A DNA stretch of 52,175 nucleotides from NCBI GenBank assembly GCA_018296165.2, contig JACKQL020000203.1:1-52175 (forward strand), written 5' to 3'. This DNA is from Termitomyces sp. T153 (Eukaryota > Basidiomycota > Agaricomycetes > Agaricales > Lyophyllaceae). Within the stretch, counting starts at the first letter, position 1. Every line of letters starts with the position of its first letter. Under the pieces are notes generated by a model that had not been told where the DNA came from, ran no database searches, and worked only from the letters and a program-made list of their open reading frames with translations. The translations under genes and the position numbers were made by a program. Below, piece after piece: positions 32,619-43,634 of the stretch.

Positions 32619-35132
32619 ATGTCTGCGTTTAACCCCACGTACAACCCCATTGGTTACCCAACCGACGCCTACGGCTGGCCCATACTGGAAAATTCCTACG
32701 CCCCATTCTACCCGGGTCCCTTCGCGGACCAATACGTGCCCCGTCATTGGACCCCTGACCCCAACCAGGCGTTCTACGCCCCCTCCATCAGCCAGGGAAT
32801 ACCCCCGGGCTGGCGCCGCCCTCCCGCATTCCATGCCGATGGCAACAACCCCCATATCAACCCCGGAGGATACTCCGCAGCACCCCCCAACCCCGCCTAC
32901 CTCCCCCCCGCCCATTACTATGTGTACCCAATCCCCGCTGCAGCCCCAGTCCCTCCGGAGGCCATGGACAACTATTCCCCCCCCTGCCCACCATTCGCCG
33001 CTCAAACCCCTCCTTCTCCTAGGCAGCAAAGGATTGAAGCCTACGCCCAGCAATGGAACGAAGTCCTCTGCTTCCTCCGCCTGTCCCCCGCAGAATTTGC
33101 AAGGCGTACCCACACCCTCCTCACCAACCTAGGCTACCCCGATGCCTCCGCAACCCCGGAAGTCTGGGCGGATCGACTCCTCGACTTCCACAAATGCCAC
33201 CTACAAGGGAACCTCCCGGAGAATACGCAAGGCACCCTGGGCATTGACGACAATTTACAGAACGAGCTCCGTGCCTTGGTCGAAGAAATCCACACTAGCC
33301 CAAACCCCTGCCCCTTCGAAGACCCTCTGGATCCCACCCGCTCCTTCCACATGCAATGCGAGGAACCCATTGGGACACGAAGCGAAGCCCCATCTTCCAT
33401 TCCCCGTCAGCAGGAAGAACTCAACGCGGCCTCCAGCATCTTGAGGAACCTCAACCCCGTGGGGGGGTTGTTTGACCAACCCGCCGCCCACACCCTGGCT
33501 CTCTCCGCCCGGCCCCGGGCTAGCTCAGTGCCCAGCACCTTCCGAACCTGGGACCAACCCACCACCCCCAAACTCTGCTCCCAACGACCGCCCTTACATG
33601 TTGACAACAACAACAGGACCCTCTCCTATATTGATGAGCCGGGCAACCCCGCCGACGAACACCCCCCGCGCAACGGGCCCCAACAAGACCGACCCCCCCA
33701 CTTCGATCTCTGTGCCCCTTGTAGCAATGCCCCTCCGACCCGTCCCAACGCTCCAGTTCCCCCGCGACAGCCCATGGGCCCCAGGGCGCCCCGACCCCCT
33801 TTTTCCATCAACCCCTCTCGTCTCCCGCCCGCCCCGATGCCTAATCCCCCCACCGACGTCAACTATTTCGGACCCCCAAACCCTGGAGGACCCCCTCCCC
33901 CTCGATGGGCCCCAGGACCCGCCCCGGGTAGTGTAGGTCAAAACCCCGGTGGGGGACCACCCAATGGCAGACCCCTGGGAGGATGGGGCCCGGCGATGGA
34001 CAGCTTTCCCCCCCAGCGCGGAAATGGAAATAACTACTACTACTACTACTACAACGCCGGACCCCCACCTCGAACTCAAAACTCACAGGACGACACCCGC
34101 GACGCACTGGCCCAGGAAGGAAAACTCAACATCCAGAAGCCCAAACCCTTCACCGGCCGCGACCCTCGGAAGTGGCGAATCTTCCTGACCCAGTGTTTAA
34201 CTATGTTTCAAGCTAAGCCCATCACTTTTCAGCTTGAGAGCTCACGAGTGGCCTTCGCCGCATCATACTTACAGGGCATCGCCTTTGACCACTACACCGC
34301 GCTACTCCGGTTCGACCCAAACAATCCCGTACTCTTCCATTGGCTCGCTTTCACCCAAGAGTTCTCGAGTAAGTTTGGCGTCTTTGACACTGTAGCGGAG
34401 GTGGAGGAAAATCTCTTCAACCTCCGAATGCACGACAACAAACGCTTCATGACCTTCATTGTATGATTTGAATGGGAGGCCTACGAGACCGGCTGGAATT
34501 ACAATGCCCTCCGGTTCGCCCTCCGTTGTGCCCTGCCCCAACGGATCAAGGACGTCCTTTGCCTCGCGCCCAAACAAACCACCTACGATGGGTACAAGGT
34601 GCTCGTTACCCAGGTCAACCAACGTTATTGGGAAGACCGTAGCGAAGACACGGCGCCCCAGACCTTGTGGAACCCCTCCGGTAACACCAACTGGCAGGCC
34701 AGAGCAACCAATGGCATCCGATCCTCAATCCCCGCTAACCCTGCTAACCCCGCACCCCGCTTCCCCCCGGGCCGAGGACTCCCCAACACTAACCGACCCC
34801 CAGGGCAGCGACCACCCGCCCAGCTCAACACCGCCGACCTCCATGACACCCCAGTACCCCTGGATACCAACCCCGACGATCGCAACGACATCCCAGACCC
34901 CACCGATGATCAGGAAGCCCTATGCGCAAACAGGATCCAGGACAGCCAGTGGATCGACGTGCCGGAGGAAACGCAGGAGAAACGACGAAAGGAGGGTGCG
35001 TGCATCCTATGTGGTGAGCAGGGACACTTTATTCGCAGTTGCCCTAAACGACAGGTGATGGGATGCGCCGTGTGGACAATCGACGGAGAAGACTGTAACT
35101 ACCAGTTCACGGAAAACGAATCGGCGGTTTAG
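32619..35132 (+). pseudogene. Chromovirus Gag, one in-frame stop
   Basis: ATG at 32,619, the first in frame after the LTR, opens an 838-codon frame. The N-terminal half is Pro-rich. A capsid-like region starts near 34,120 (LNIQKPKPFTGRDPRKWRIF, LTQCLTMFQAKP) and spans the stop TGA at 34,464-34,466. The frame continues unbroken with FEWEAYETGWNYNALRFALR to a CCHC zinc knuckle at 35,001-35,042 (CILCGEQGHFIRSC) that would bind RNA. A run of Tyr codons lies at about 34,033. The TGA sits where a CGA (Arg) would fit, so I infer loss by a C-to-T change. The end overlaps the start of the pol frame by 34 bases. Confidence 0.9.
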
Positions 35133-38100
35133 GTCTGCAAGACGCACTAGACCGCAGACCACATCCCGACATCTTCTCCGCCCCAGCCACACTCCTCTGC
35201 ACAATGATGCTCGCCCCGGACAACCCCCCAGCACACCTCCCCTCCCACTCCTCCACAAACCTCCTCCTCCACACCACTCTCCCCTTCACCGACAAACCCG
35301 TCCCCACACTAGTCGACAGCGGCGCCACCAATAACTTTGTTGACAAATCCCTGGCGGCGCTCGCCCCACAACCCCTCCGCCACCTCCCCACCCCGATCCC
35401 CCTCAAACTCTTTGACGGAGACTCTACCCCAGCGGGAGACATCACTCATTGCCTAGAAACGACCCTGACCTTTGCCGATGGACAACAGCAAGAACTCCGA
35501 CTACTCGTCACAAAATTACACCCCTCCGCCCCCGTCGTCTTAGGGTTCTCATGGCTCCGCTCCACCAATCCCCGCGTCGATTGGCCCAGTCTCACCCTAC
35601 GCCTCGACCGGGACAACCCCACCGACTCTGGACTGGTACCCTTCCATGTCTCACCCCCCTCCGAGAGCTCCGAGACCACGATCAACCAACCCCGAACCCC
35701 GCCGCAACTTCGCTCCAGGTCTGCATGATCATTTGTCATCTATGTCCGACTTGGCAGCTCGCTCAAGGTACTTCCCGCCCTCGTAGACAGCGGCGCCTCC
35801 GGTGTCTTCGTCAGCAACCAACTCGACCTCCAACGCAACGACCTCGACAAACCCCTCAAGCTCCAACTCTTTGACAGGAGCCCCGCCACGACAAGAATCA
35901 CGCAGTACCATGACAACACCCTCACCCTCGATAATGACCTGCAGTTCCAGGCCCGACTCCTTGTTACCCAACTACCCCCATTGACCCCGATCGTGCTCGG
36001 ACTCCCATGGCTGCGAGACGTCAATCCCGACATCAACTGGAAGAACCTCACTATGCAATTCCCTGGCCCCAAAGCAAGCTTAGCGGCCGCCATCCACCTC
36101 CGCTTCCAGTCTATCCCTGACCCCGACGCCACCCCAGACCCAACTGCCACACCTACGGTACCCAACCCCGTCGACTCCGGAAACCTCGACATTAAAATCA
36201 TCGGCGCCGTCCCCTTCGCACGCCTCCTACGAGAAGGCACCCCCGCCTTCCAGTTGCAAGTCACGCCAGCCCTACTGGAGGAATACCTCTGCACCGGGAC
36301 TACCATGCCAGAAAAGAAGATGGAGGAACAGATCCTATCCGAAGTAGTTCCCCCGGAGTACCATAAGTTCGCTGACATGTTCTCCGAAGGAAGTGCCAAG
36401 GAACTCCCTCCGCACCGCTCCTACGACCACCAGATTGACCTCAAAGAAGGCACCTCACCCCCGTTTGGCAAGATCTACAACATGTCCAAAATCGAGCTCC
36501 GGGCCCTGAAGGAATACCTCGACGACATGCTCGGAAAAGGTTTCATACGTCCCTCAATCTCCGTGGCTGGCGCTCCAGTTCTGTTTGCCAAGAAAAAAGA
36601 CGGATCCCTCCGACTCTGTGTGGATTATCGGGGACTCAACAAAGTCACCAAGAAGAACTGGTACCCCCTCCCCTTAATTGGAGACCTTGTTGATCACCTT
36701 CGCAGCACCAAAATTTACATGAAAATTGACCTTTGTTCCAGCTACAACAACGTCCGGATCGCCCCGGGACATGAATGGAAGACCACCTTTCGCACCTGCT
36801 ACGGCCTCTTTGAGTATCTTGTAATGCCCTTTGGAAGGACTAACTCCCCCGCCACCTTCCAGTACTTCATGAACAACATCTTCCACGACATGAACGACGT
36901 CTTTGTCATTGTATATTTGGACGATATCCTGATCTACTTGAATTTGCTGGCGGAGCATTTGGAGCACGTCCGCCGTGTCCTGGAACGACTCCGAGAGTAT
37001 CACCTCCATGCTAAACCTGAAAAATGCTCATTCCACACAGCGGAAGTCGAATATCTCGGGGTCATTGTCACCCCCGACAGTGTGCGCATGGACCCCGCCA
37101 AGGTCGACGCAATACTCAACTGGCCCTCCCCGCGGAATGCCAAGGAGGTACAGTTATTCTTGGGTTTTGCTAACTTCTATCGCCGCTTCATCGACAACTA
37201 CTCCAGAATCACCAAACCCCTTAACCGACTCACACGGAAGGACACCCCTTGGGATTGGGACAGCAAGTGCCAGAGCGTATTCCTCCTCCTGAAGAAGGCC
37301 TTCACCTCCGCTCCAGTCCTGCGCCATTTTGACCCCTCCCTACCGATTGTGCTCGAATGTGACGCCTCCGACTACGCCATTGCCAGGATACTCTCCCAGT
37401 CCAACTCGGGGGGCAAGGATCTCCGCCCCGTCGCCTTCTACACCCAATCAATGATCCCAGCGGAACTCAACTACGACATTTACAACAAGGAACTCCTCGT
37501 GATTGTCGAAGCCTTTCGTCAGTGGCAGGCCTACCTCAAAGGGTCCCCGCACCACATCCAAGTCTACTCTGATCACAATAACCTGCAATATTTTACGACC
37601 ATGAAACAGCTCAGCCACCGCCAGGCTCGATGGTCCAAAACCCTTTTGGAGTACAGTTTTACCATTGACTACTGCCCCGGGCGACTTGGTGCAAAGCCCA
37701 ACGCCCTCACTCAGAGACCCAACGTGTATCCGAAGAAATCGTTCAAAACCGAATGAAATGCATTCAATCATCGAGTGGTAATCCCACCCGAACATCTACA
37801 TGCCGTGCTGATTTTAAACAAAGAAGGAATCCTCCAGCAAATCAGGAATTCACCCCTGGACCCCTTCTTCAACCAGCACGACCCCCGCAACAACACCGAC
37901 GAGTCGAGTGTAGACAACCCCTTTTCGCTATCCCCGGACCACCGCCTGCTGCTCTGGAGTGGACGAATCTACGCCCTGGACCACAAGTCCATTCGCCTCG
38001 ACATACTCCGGCAGCACCACAATCACAAACTCCAGGGGCACCCAGGAATTTGTAAGACCCTTCAACTCATCTCCTGGACTTATTTTTGGCCAGGAATGAA

Positions 38101-39260
38101 GAAGGATGTCACGCGATACGTAAGGGCCTGCGAACCCTGCCTACGGGCCAAAGTACCCCGCCATCGCCCCCATGGATTACTGAAACCCCTCCCCGTTGGT
38201 CGCCGCCCCTGGTCTTCAATATCAATGGATCATATTGTCAAACTCCCCGACTCCGAAGGTTTCGACGCAATCCTCGTTGTCGTCTGCCACCTTACCAAAC
38301 AAGCCCTCTTTATTCCCTGCCACACCACTGACACTGCCCCGGATTTTGCCAAACTATTTCTAGAACACATATTCTCCAAACATGGACTTCCCGATGACAT
38401 TGTCTCCGACCGTGGACCCCTATTCATGTCTCATTTCTGGCAATCGCTGTGCAAGGCGCTTGAGATCAAAACCAGCCTCTCTACCGCCTACCACCCGGAA
38501 ACCGACAGGCAAACCAAGCATGTAAACCAGACATTAGAACAGTATCTTTACCTCTATGTTAACTATTTACAGAACGACTGGCGTGCGGAGCTTCCCCTTG
38601 CCGAATTCACCTACAACAACACGCCTCACTCCGCCACCGGAGTTTCCCCCTTTTATGCCAACAAGGGCTACAATCCTTGACTCACGCTGTCCCTCAAGGA
38701 CATCCCCTCCCACGTTGCTCACAAAGTTGCCGAGGACCTCCGATCCCTCCACCACCGCCAACCAAGCCTACTCCAAGCACGCTGACGCCCGTTGCAAGCC
38801 GACCCCCGACTGGCCTCCCGGCACCTTGGTCTGGCTCGACCGACGAAATCTTAAGACCCAGAGGCCTTCCATCAAACTCGACCACAAACGCCTCGGCCCA
38901 TTCAAGATCCTTTGGAAGGTCTCCACCCACACTTACAAGCTCGACCTGCCTCCGGGCCTGAAGGGCCTCCACCCTGTGTTCCACGTTCAACTCCTTGAAA
39001 GGCATGCTCCAGACCCCTTCCCTGGCCAACGCCCCAGCCGACCACCCCCCGTCGAAGTCGAGGTCGAGTATCACTACAAGGTCGACAGGATCCTCGACTC
39101 CCGGGTAGTTCGCGGCCAACTCCAGTACTTGGTCTGCTGGAAGGGCTACGGACCCAAGGACGACATGTGGGAACCCCAAAAGAACCTCGACAGAGCCCCC
39201 GACGAACTTCGGGACTTCCACCGACGGAATCCCACCAAGCCCCGGAACCCCCGGGACTGA
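35099..39260 (+). pseudogene. Chromovirus Pol: protease x2, RT, RNase H, integrase, chromodomain
   Basis: The frame opens at 35,099, overlapping gag in a different (-1) phase, so expression would need a frameshift or reinitiation. Domains: aspartic protease-like LVDSGATNNFVD (about 35,307), a second protease-like LVDSGASGVFVS (about 35,780), RT with LRLCVDYRGLNK and catalytic YLDD (about 36,912), RNase H with LECDASDYAIARILSQ (about 37,353), integrase zinc-binding H-H-C-C (HHNHKLQGHPG...CEPCLRAK), core residues in MDHIVKLP, SDRGPLFMS and [19 protein letters not shown], and a C-terminal chromodomain ([20 protein letters not shown], about 39,080-39,230). In-frame TGA codons lie at 35,726, 37,754 and 38,678. 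A frameshift falls at about 38,755-38,785, between integrase core and chromodomain. Not functional as read. Confidence 0.95.
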
Positions 39261-39489
39261 CCCAACACAGATGGCAATAGTGGGCATAACCTCCGCCTCT
39301 GGGTTCACCAGGGATTCAACTCCCACCAATACTCTCCTACGTGTTTCCACTTACTCCTCTCCTCACTCTATCTGAAACTTCCCACACTCAGCAGAAGGAC
39401 CAAAGACTGTATAGGAACAAGCAGTGTACAAGTATATACTCGAGCAAGAAGGGGCAGGGAACAAGTCAACGATGGGGTCCGAATTCCCC

Positions 39490-41185
39490 TCACTCTCCCC
39501 CCCCCTCCGACCCTAACCCCGCTACCCTTCCCACCATGAACACCTCCAACTGTGCCACCACCGCCGCCAGAACCTCGGGTTGCCCGGGGAGCGGTTCCCC
39601 CACGTCCGTCGCTATCTCCCACCACACCCTGGGATCTGCTGTCGCCCTCCGCCGATGCCCTGCCAACAGATGCCCCATCTGCGTAACCCCTTGACCCAAC
39701 TCCGGCAGAAGGTCCCCGGGCATCCTCGCCAACCCATCATGGATGGACCCCAGCGCTGCTGACGCTCCGTCAAGAAGGATGCGATGCTCCCGGGCCCAGT
39801 CTGTGGAACCTGATTCAGCACTTAGGAGAAGAAAGTGGGGAAACCACTCATGAAGCACTCCTCGCCGGCCCGAGGCCGCCTCGTTGGCGAGCCATTCCTC
39901 CCACCACCGCGTCCTCTCCGCCGCTGCCCGGACTTCCCCAGTGCTGGAACCCTGCTGGGTCTCCCGCACCCCTGAGCCTCCTGCTTGCTGCGTTGCCACC
40001 TCCGCCGCCTCCACCCATGCCTGCAAATGCACTGTCCGCACCTCCAACTCCTGCAAACAAGATAATTGCTCCGCAGCAGTCCCAACGGCGATGTCCTTGT
40101 CTTTCCACGCCAGGTCCCGTTCCCTCTGAACCCTGTCCAACTCCTGTCGAGCCCCGTCCCTCTCCTCCCGTACCCCCTGAATCTCCTCCTCGCGTGCAAC
40201 CAACAACCGTTCCAAGCCCTCTACCCGACGCTGCAGATAGGCCTCCGCAACTGACCACGACCTATCTGCGGACTGCTCAACGGGGGCTCCAGACATAGGG
40301 GAGTACACCGCAGAACCAGGGGGGCCCCCCATTACCTGCTCGCCCCACGCCCGCTTACTGGGACCTGCCTCGGGTGAAGGGGACGCTCTCCGTTTCCCTT
40401 TCTCCTGCATGGAAGGGGCCCCCTCCCTCCGTCCACCCCACGGGGGGCCCACCTTCATGACAGGTGCGCTAACCCGTTCCCGTTCCCCAGCGCCAGAGCC
40501 CCTCCCCGACACCCTGCCCTTCCGCCCTTCCTCCAGCTGCGCTGCGACCCAACCTTGATCCCACCCTTGCTCCGCCGCGACGCAAACGGCCCATCAACTC
40601 AGGGTGATGGAGCACTTCTTGTGCCGCGAACAGCACGGAAGGCACACCGACGTGTCCCGCCATACCCCCGATGCAGGTTCCTCAAACTCACACTGCTCCC
40701 CTCGTCGGGTACAAGACGCACACTGCAGGGGCATGTTGGTCCGGGAAATATGAAGCTGAGTGGCCACTCACCGGGGCCGCCACCTGACACCACTTGAGGG
40801 TGGGGGGACCCCTTGCCCGACCCACTGCCTCGGCAAACTGCTCCGGCATCACCTCCGCCTGTACCACCCTCAAACCCTCTGGAACAAGCCGGACCACCCC
40901 CAGGCAAATGCCAGACTTGGAACGCGTAGAAGTGACCATGCCCGCCAGGGGCTGCATGGCATCCGCACCAGACAGTGGCCCTGAGGGACCAGCCACAGCC
41001 GCAGACAACTCTGCGAAGGGAAAATCAGTGTTCTGGGGTACATGGAACGGACCGCACTCACGACTACGGTACATTGCCTCGACCTGACGGCGATCTTGGC
41101 GACTCTTCAAATCTTCAGAGGACGACGGCTGGGAAGGCAGGGATGGCGACCTAGATGCTGTGGGAGAATAAGCTGAAGAAGACAT
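39490..41185 (-). pseudogene. Opposite-strand accessory gene in the chromovirus: Zn2Cys6-like cluster plus coiled coil
   Basis: Start at 41,185 (MSSSAYSPTASRSP), stop at 39,490. Exon 1 (41,185-40,772, 138 codons) ends at GTGAGT; a 49-base intron (40,771-40,723) ends CTGCAG; exon 2 runs from 40,722 in phase 0. Exon 2 begins with C-x2-C-x6-C (CASCTRRGEQC), 15 residues, then C-x2-C-x6-C (CLPCCSRHKKC). This is the Zn2Cys6 pattern with a slightly long loop. One in-frame TGA (40,594-40,596) follows, after which the same frame runs open for about 370 codons. It includes a Glu/Arg-rich coiled coil (about residues 300-390; RRVEGLERLLVAREEEIQGV) and a Trp-containing C-terminal part. It converges on pol, with a 230-bp gap. 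A DNA-binding role is inferred from the Cys pattern only. The TGA fits a C-to-T loss of CGA, so other copies may be intact. Confidence 0.75.
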
Positions 41186-41398
41186 TGCAACAAGCTGGCG
41201 GACTCCCGGGTGTGTCCACCCCTTTTAATAACTTAAGAAGGGGCCCCTGACAAACGGCAGCTGCACCTTGACTTCCTTCTCCATGCCGCCGCCGCTCGCT
41301 GCGGTTTGATCAATATTGATCAACTTCGATTCCCATGCCCTACCGATCCCCGACTCGCTCCCCACGTCTCGAGGGTCTCGACGCTGAAGGGGGGGTGA
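41186..41398 (-). promoter_or_regulatory. Upstream region of the opposite-strand gene
   Basis: About 210 bases between the accessory gene's ATG and the 3' LTR. On the minus strand the block CTTAAGTTATTAAAAGGG (about 41,237-41,220), roughly 40 bases before the ATG, is the only AT-rich core-promoter-like sequence in an otherwise GC-rich stretch. This suggests the gene has its own promoter or uses minus-strand activity of the 3' LTR. Confidence 0.45.
41384..41398 (+). other. Polypurine tract
   Basis: TGAAGGGGGGGTGA immediately precedes the 3' LTR. A purine run at this place normally primes plus-strand DNA synthesis. Confidence 0.8.
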
Positions 41399-42396
41399 TG
41401 TCACGACCCACTCCCTAGCTCCCTAGACACTGCTCCCAACCCCTCCCGATTTCCCGTCTAACTCCCCTGAACCTTGCCCATACTTTCGCGCCCACACTGG
41501 ACAACTCGGACGCTTCTCCGGCAAACCCTGATGGCAACTCCCTCTCCGTAGCCATCAACACCCCCTGAAACCTTCCCCCACCATTCCTGGCCATGTCATA
41601 CGTCCCCGACCCCCTACCCTAGTTCACCCGACCCGTCCCGGAGTGTCATGACGTCCCCGGAGCGGCCGCGCCCCCAACTGATCCCATCAGAATACCACTG
41701 CAGCCCGACCTTGGATTGTACCCGACACCCGTCGACTCCGCACAGCTCCGTTGACCCCCGCCATCATATCCGCCGCCCTCGGGAGGCACCCAGTAGTCGC
41801 TATATAAGTCATAGAATAACCCCTCGAACTTTAGTCTTGATATTACATTTACCGGTTTCCTATGTTTCGTCTCTCATCTCATCTCTATTTCTGTTTTTAA
41901 GTTTCAAATCTATCCTTTCTCAGTCTCGTCTCATTTCCATCTCATCTCGACTGTACATATTTCCTTGGTTCCTCTGAAGTTTCCTTGCTCCCTATGTCAG
42001 TACAAACTCCGCGCACGCGCCACGACCTGAACATTCTTAACAACAACTCCGGACCTCGCTACCCGCTCGGCCCCAGAACCCACCAAGCCCCGGTAATCCC
42101 CTGTCCCACTCCGACCCCGCCCCCATTAACTGAGAAGCCTCCGCCTACCCCGCAATCTATTTGTGCGCCCACTAACTAACCCTGACACCCGCCCAGGGTC
42201 AACAACCAGTACCTTCGGTCTTAGACCCCTCTGAATCACTCAGGACTTGCTCGGGCCGCTCTCCCTAGGGACCCCCTCACAAGCTTTCCCCACCTCCGCT
42301 CCACCTCCGGACGCCTGGTTATAAGCACAGGACATCGCGTCCGCCTAGTAAGGACTCGCCAGTGTACTGAGCCCCCATCGTCAGTGGAACCTGACA
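41399..42396 (+). repeat. Chromovirus 3' LTR
   Basis: 998 bp, the same length as the 5' LTR with no indels that I could find. All of the roughly 31 differences are transitions. TATATAA lies at 41,801-41,807. Confidence 0.97.
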
Positions 42397-42401
42397 ATAG
42401 G
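42397..42401. repeat. Chromovirus target site duplication, right
   Basis: ATAGG, identical to 31,584-31,588. The tyrosine recombinase reading resumes directly after it. Confidence 0.95.
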
Positions 42402-43190
42402 CAGCTCTAGACTGGGCATTGAGGTTGGCCCCACTTAAAGCTAAAAGAGCAAAAAGGGATCCCTTCAAAATCAGGACAATCAATGAACTGTGCCAGAAGC
42501 TGAACCTCAATGACCCATTAGATGTGGCAATAAACATGTGCCTCAAAGTGACATTCTTTGAGATTGCAAGGCTTGGCAAATTGGTAGTTCCCAACATAAA
42601 GGCCTTTGACAGCAGGAGGCATGTGAAGAGGGGGGATGTATCAGAAGGTGAAGACAGAGGAGGTAATAAGGTGACAGCCATTTTCATATTTTGATCAAAA
42701 GTTGCAGTAGAGGGTGAGGACATATACTTTGCCAAGCAGCAGGGTGAATGCAACTCAGTGGATGCACTTGCAAATCACCTGCAGATCAACAATCTACAGG
42801 AGGACACACCCATATTTGCCTACAAGACAGACAAGGGGTCAAGGCCCCTTACAAGGACAGCATTTGCAAAGTGCTTGAACAAGGTGGTAAGAGACACCAA
42901 GACAACATCCTTGAAGTTCCATGGCATATGCATAGGATCAGTATTGGAGTATTTACTCAGAGGGATCCCCACTTGAGGTGGTGAAGGTAATGGGAAGGTG
43001 GAGCAATGATACTTTTGCATTATACCTGAGAAAGCACACTGTTGTGCTGACAAGGTATCTATAGGACTCACCAGCAATGGAGTGGCATCACTGCCAGCAC
43101 ATTGAAGTGAGTTCTGCTTCTGTTCAGAGGGGGTCTGTGTTGCACCCAAGCACCCAATGCATTGTGGAGCTTCTGATCAAAGGGAATAAC

Positions 43191-43385
43191 AGCTCACATG
43201 GACCAACAGTAGGACACAAGACAGGGTTTTGAGCCAAGGAACCCATGGCCCCTTATCCTGCAATCACTAAAAAGGTTAAGAATAAAGAGCAAAGACTATT
43301 ACATTGGGTATACATTGAACAAAGTACATAGTTCATCAAATGCCATGGTTTCTTTAGTTTGCTGACTGATTGAGCAAATACATAG
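43191..43385 (+). repeat. Split direct repeat B1
   Basis: 195 bp from AGCTCACATGGACC to AAATACATAG. It matches B2 at 43,635-43,829 at equal length with scattered, mostly transition, differences. Confidence 0.9.
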
Positions 43386-43386
43386 A

Positions 43387-43533
43387 TAGCAATTTTAATC
43401 CCCCAAGGTACAAGGGTGATCCAAAATGAGGGTCTATGTGATGAGATAAGTGTTAGAAGCAGGTACCACTTTTTGCTGCACACCTCCTTGACATTATCTG
43501 GGAATGCAAGACTAAAGCAACAGGTTTTTTGTG
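43387..43533 (+). repeat. Split direct repeat A2
   Basis: About 147 bp directly after B1. It matches A1 at the left end of the element (27,580-27,724). Confidence 0.9.
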
Positions 43534-43634
43534 CCCATCTGCCACACCCTGGTAGGCAAGCTCACAAGCTTGCACACATTAGTGCTTCACATTCTGTTCA
43601 TGTTTTCCAGCAGTTGGCCCACCCACCCAATTGC

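Larger units (their letters stand above)
31589..42396 (+). mobile_element. Ty3/gypsy chromovirus, full length, 10.8 kb
   Basis: Both LTRs are 998 bp and start TGTCACGACCC and end CCTGACA, with the 5-bp duplication ATAGG on both sides. Internal order: gag (32,619-35,132), pol with protease, RT, RNase H, integrase and chromodomain (35,099-39,260), an opposite-strand accessory gene (41,185-39,490), a purine-rich tract, and the 3' LTR. The chromodomain at the integrase end places it with chromoviruses. In-frame TGA codons and one frameshift disable gag and pol. LTR divergence is about 3 percent, all transitions. It is the youngest insertion in the nest. Confidence 0.97.
31387..43063 (+). pseudogene. 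Tyrosine recombinase split by a chromovirus insertion
   Basis: The N-terminal part is 31,387-31,583 (GHPSLILSFIAACVGAYLGS, IHGVQAWHLLH), ending in SDIKV at the insertion site. The reading resumes at 42,402 with AALDWALRLAPLKAKRAKRD and continues through FEIARLGKLVVP (first catalytic Arg), KFHGICIGSVLEYLLRG (His; the second Arg of the H-x-x-R motif is Cys) and VMGRWSNDTFALYLRKH (Tyr nucleophile region) to about 43,063. The two halves read as one protein once the chromovirus and one target copy are set aside. Frame changes near 42,690 and 42,975 and the lost Arg show decay. Confidence 0.88.

Noticed and set aside
32616..34107. Long minus-strand and alternative-frame ORFs over gag
   Set aside because: High GC and proline-rich coding leave few stops in other frames. 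None shows a domain, intron logic or Cys motif like the 39.5-41.2 kb antisense gene.
35099..35132. Slippery site for a -1 frameshift between gag and pol
   Set aside because: The frames overlap in the right phase, but no standard X-XXY-YYZ heptamer is present; GGAAAAC is a poor candidate.
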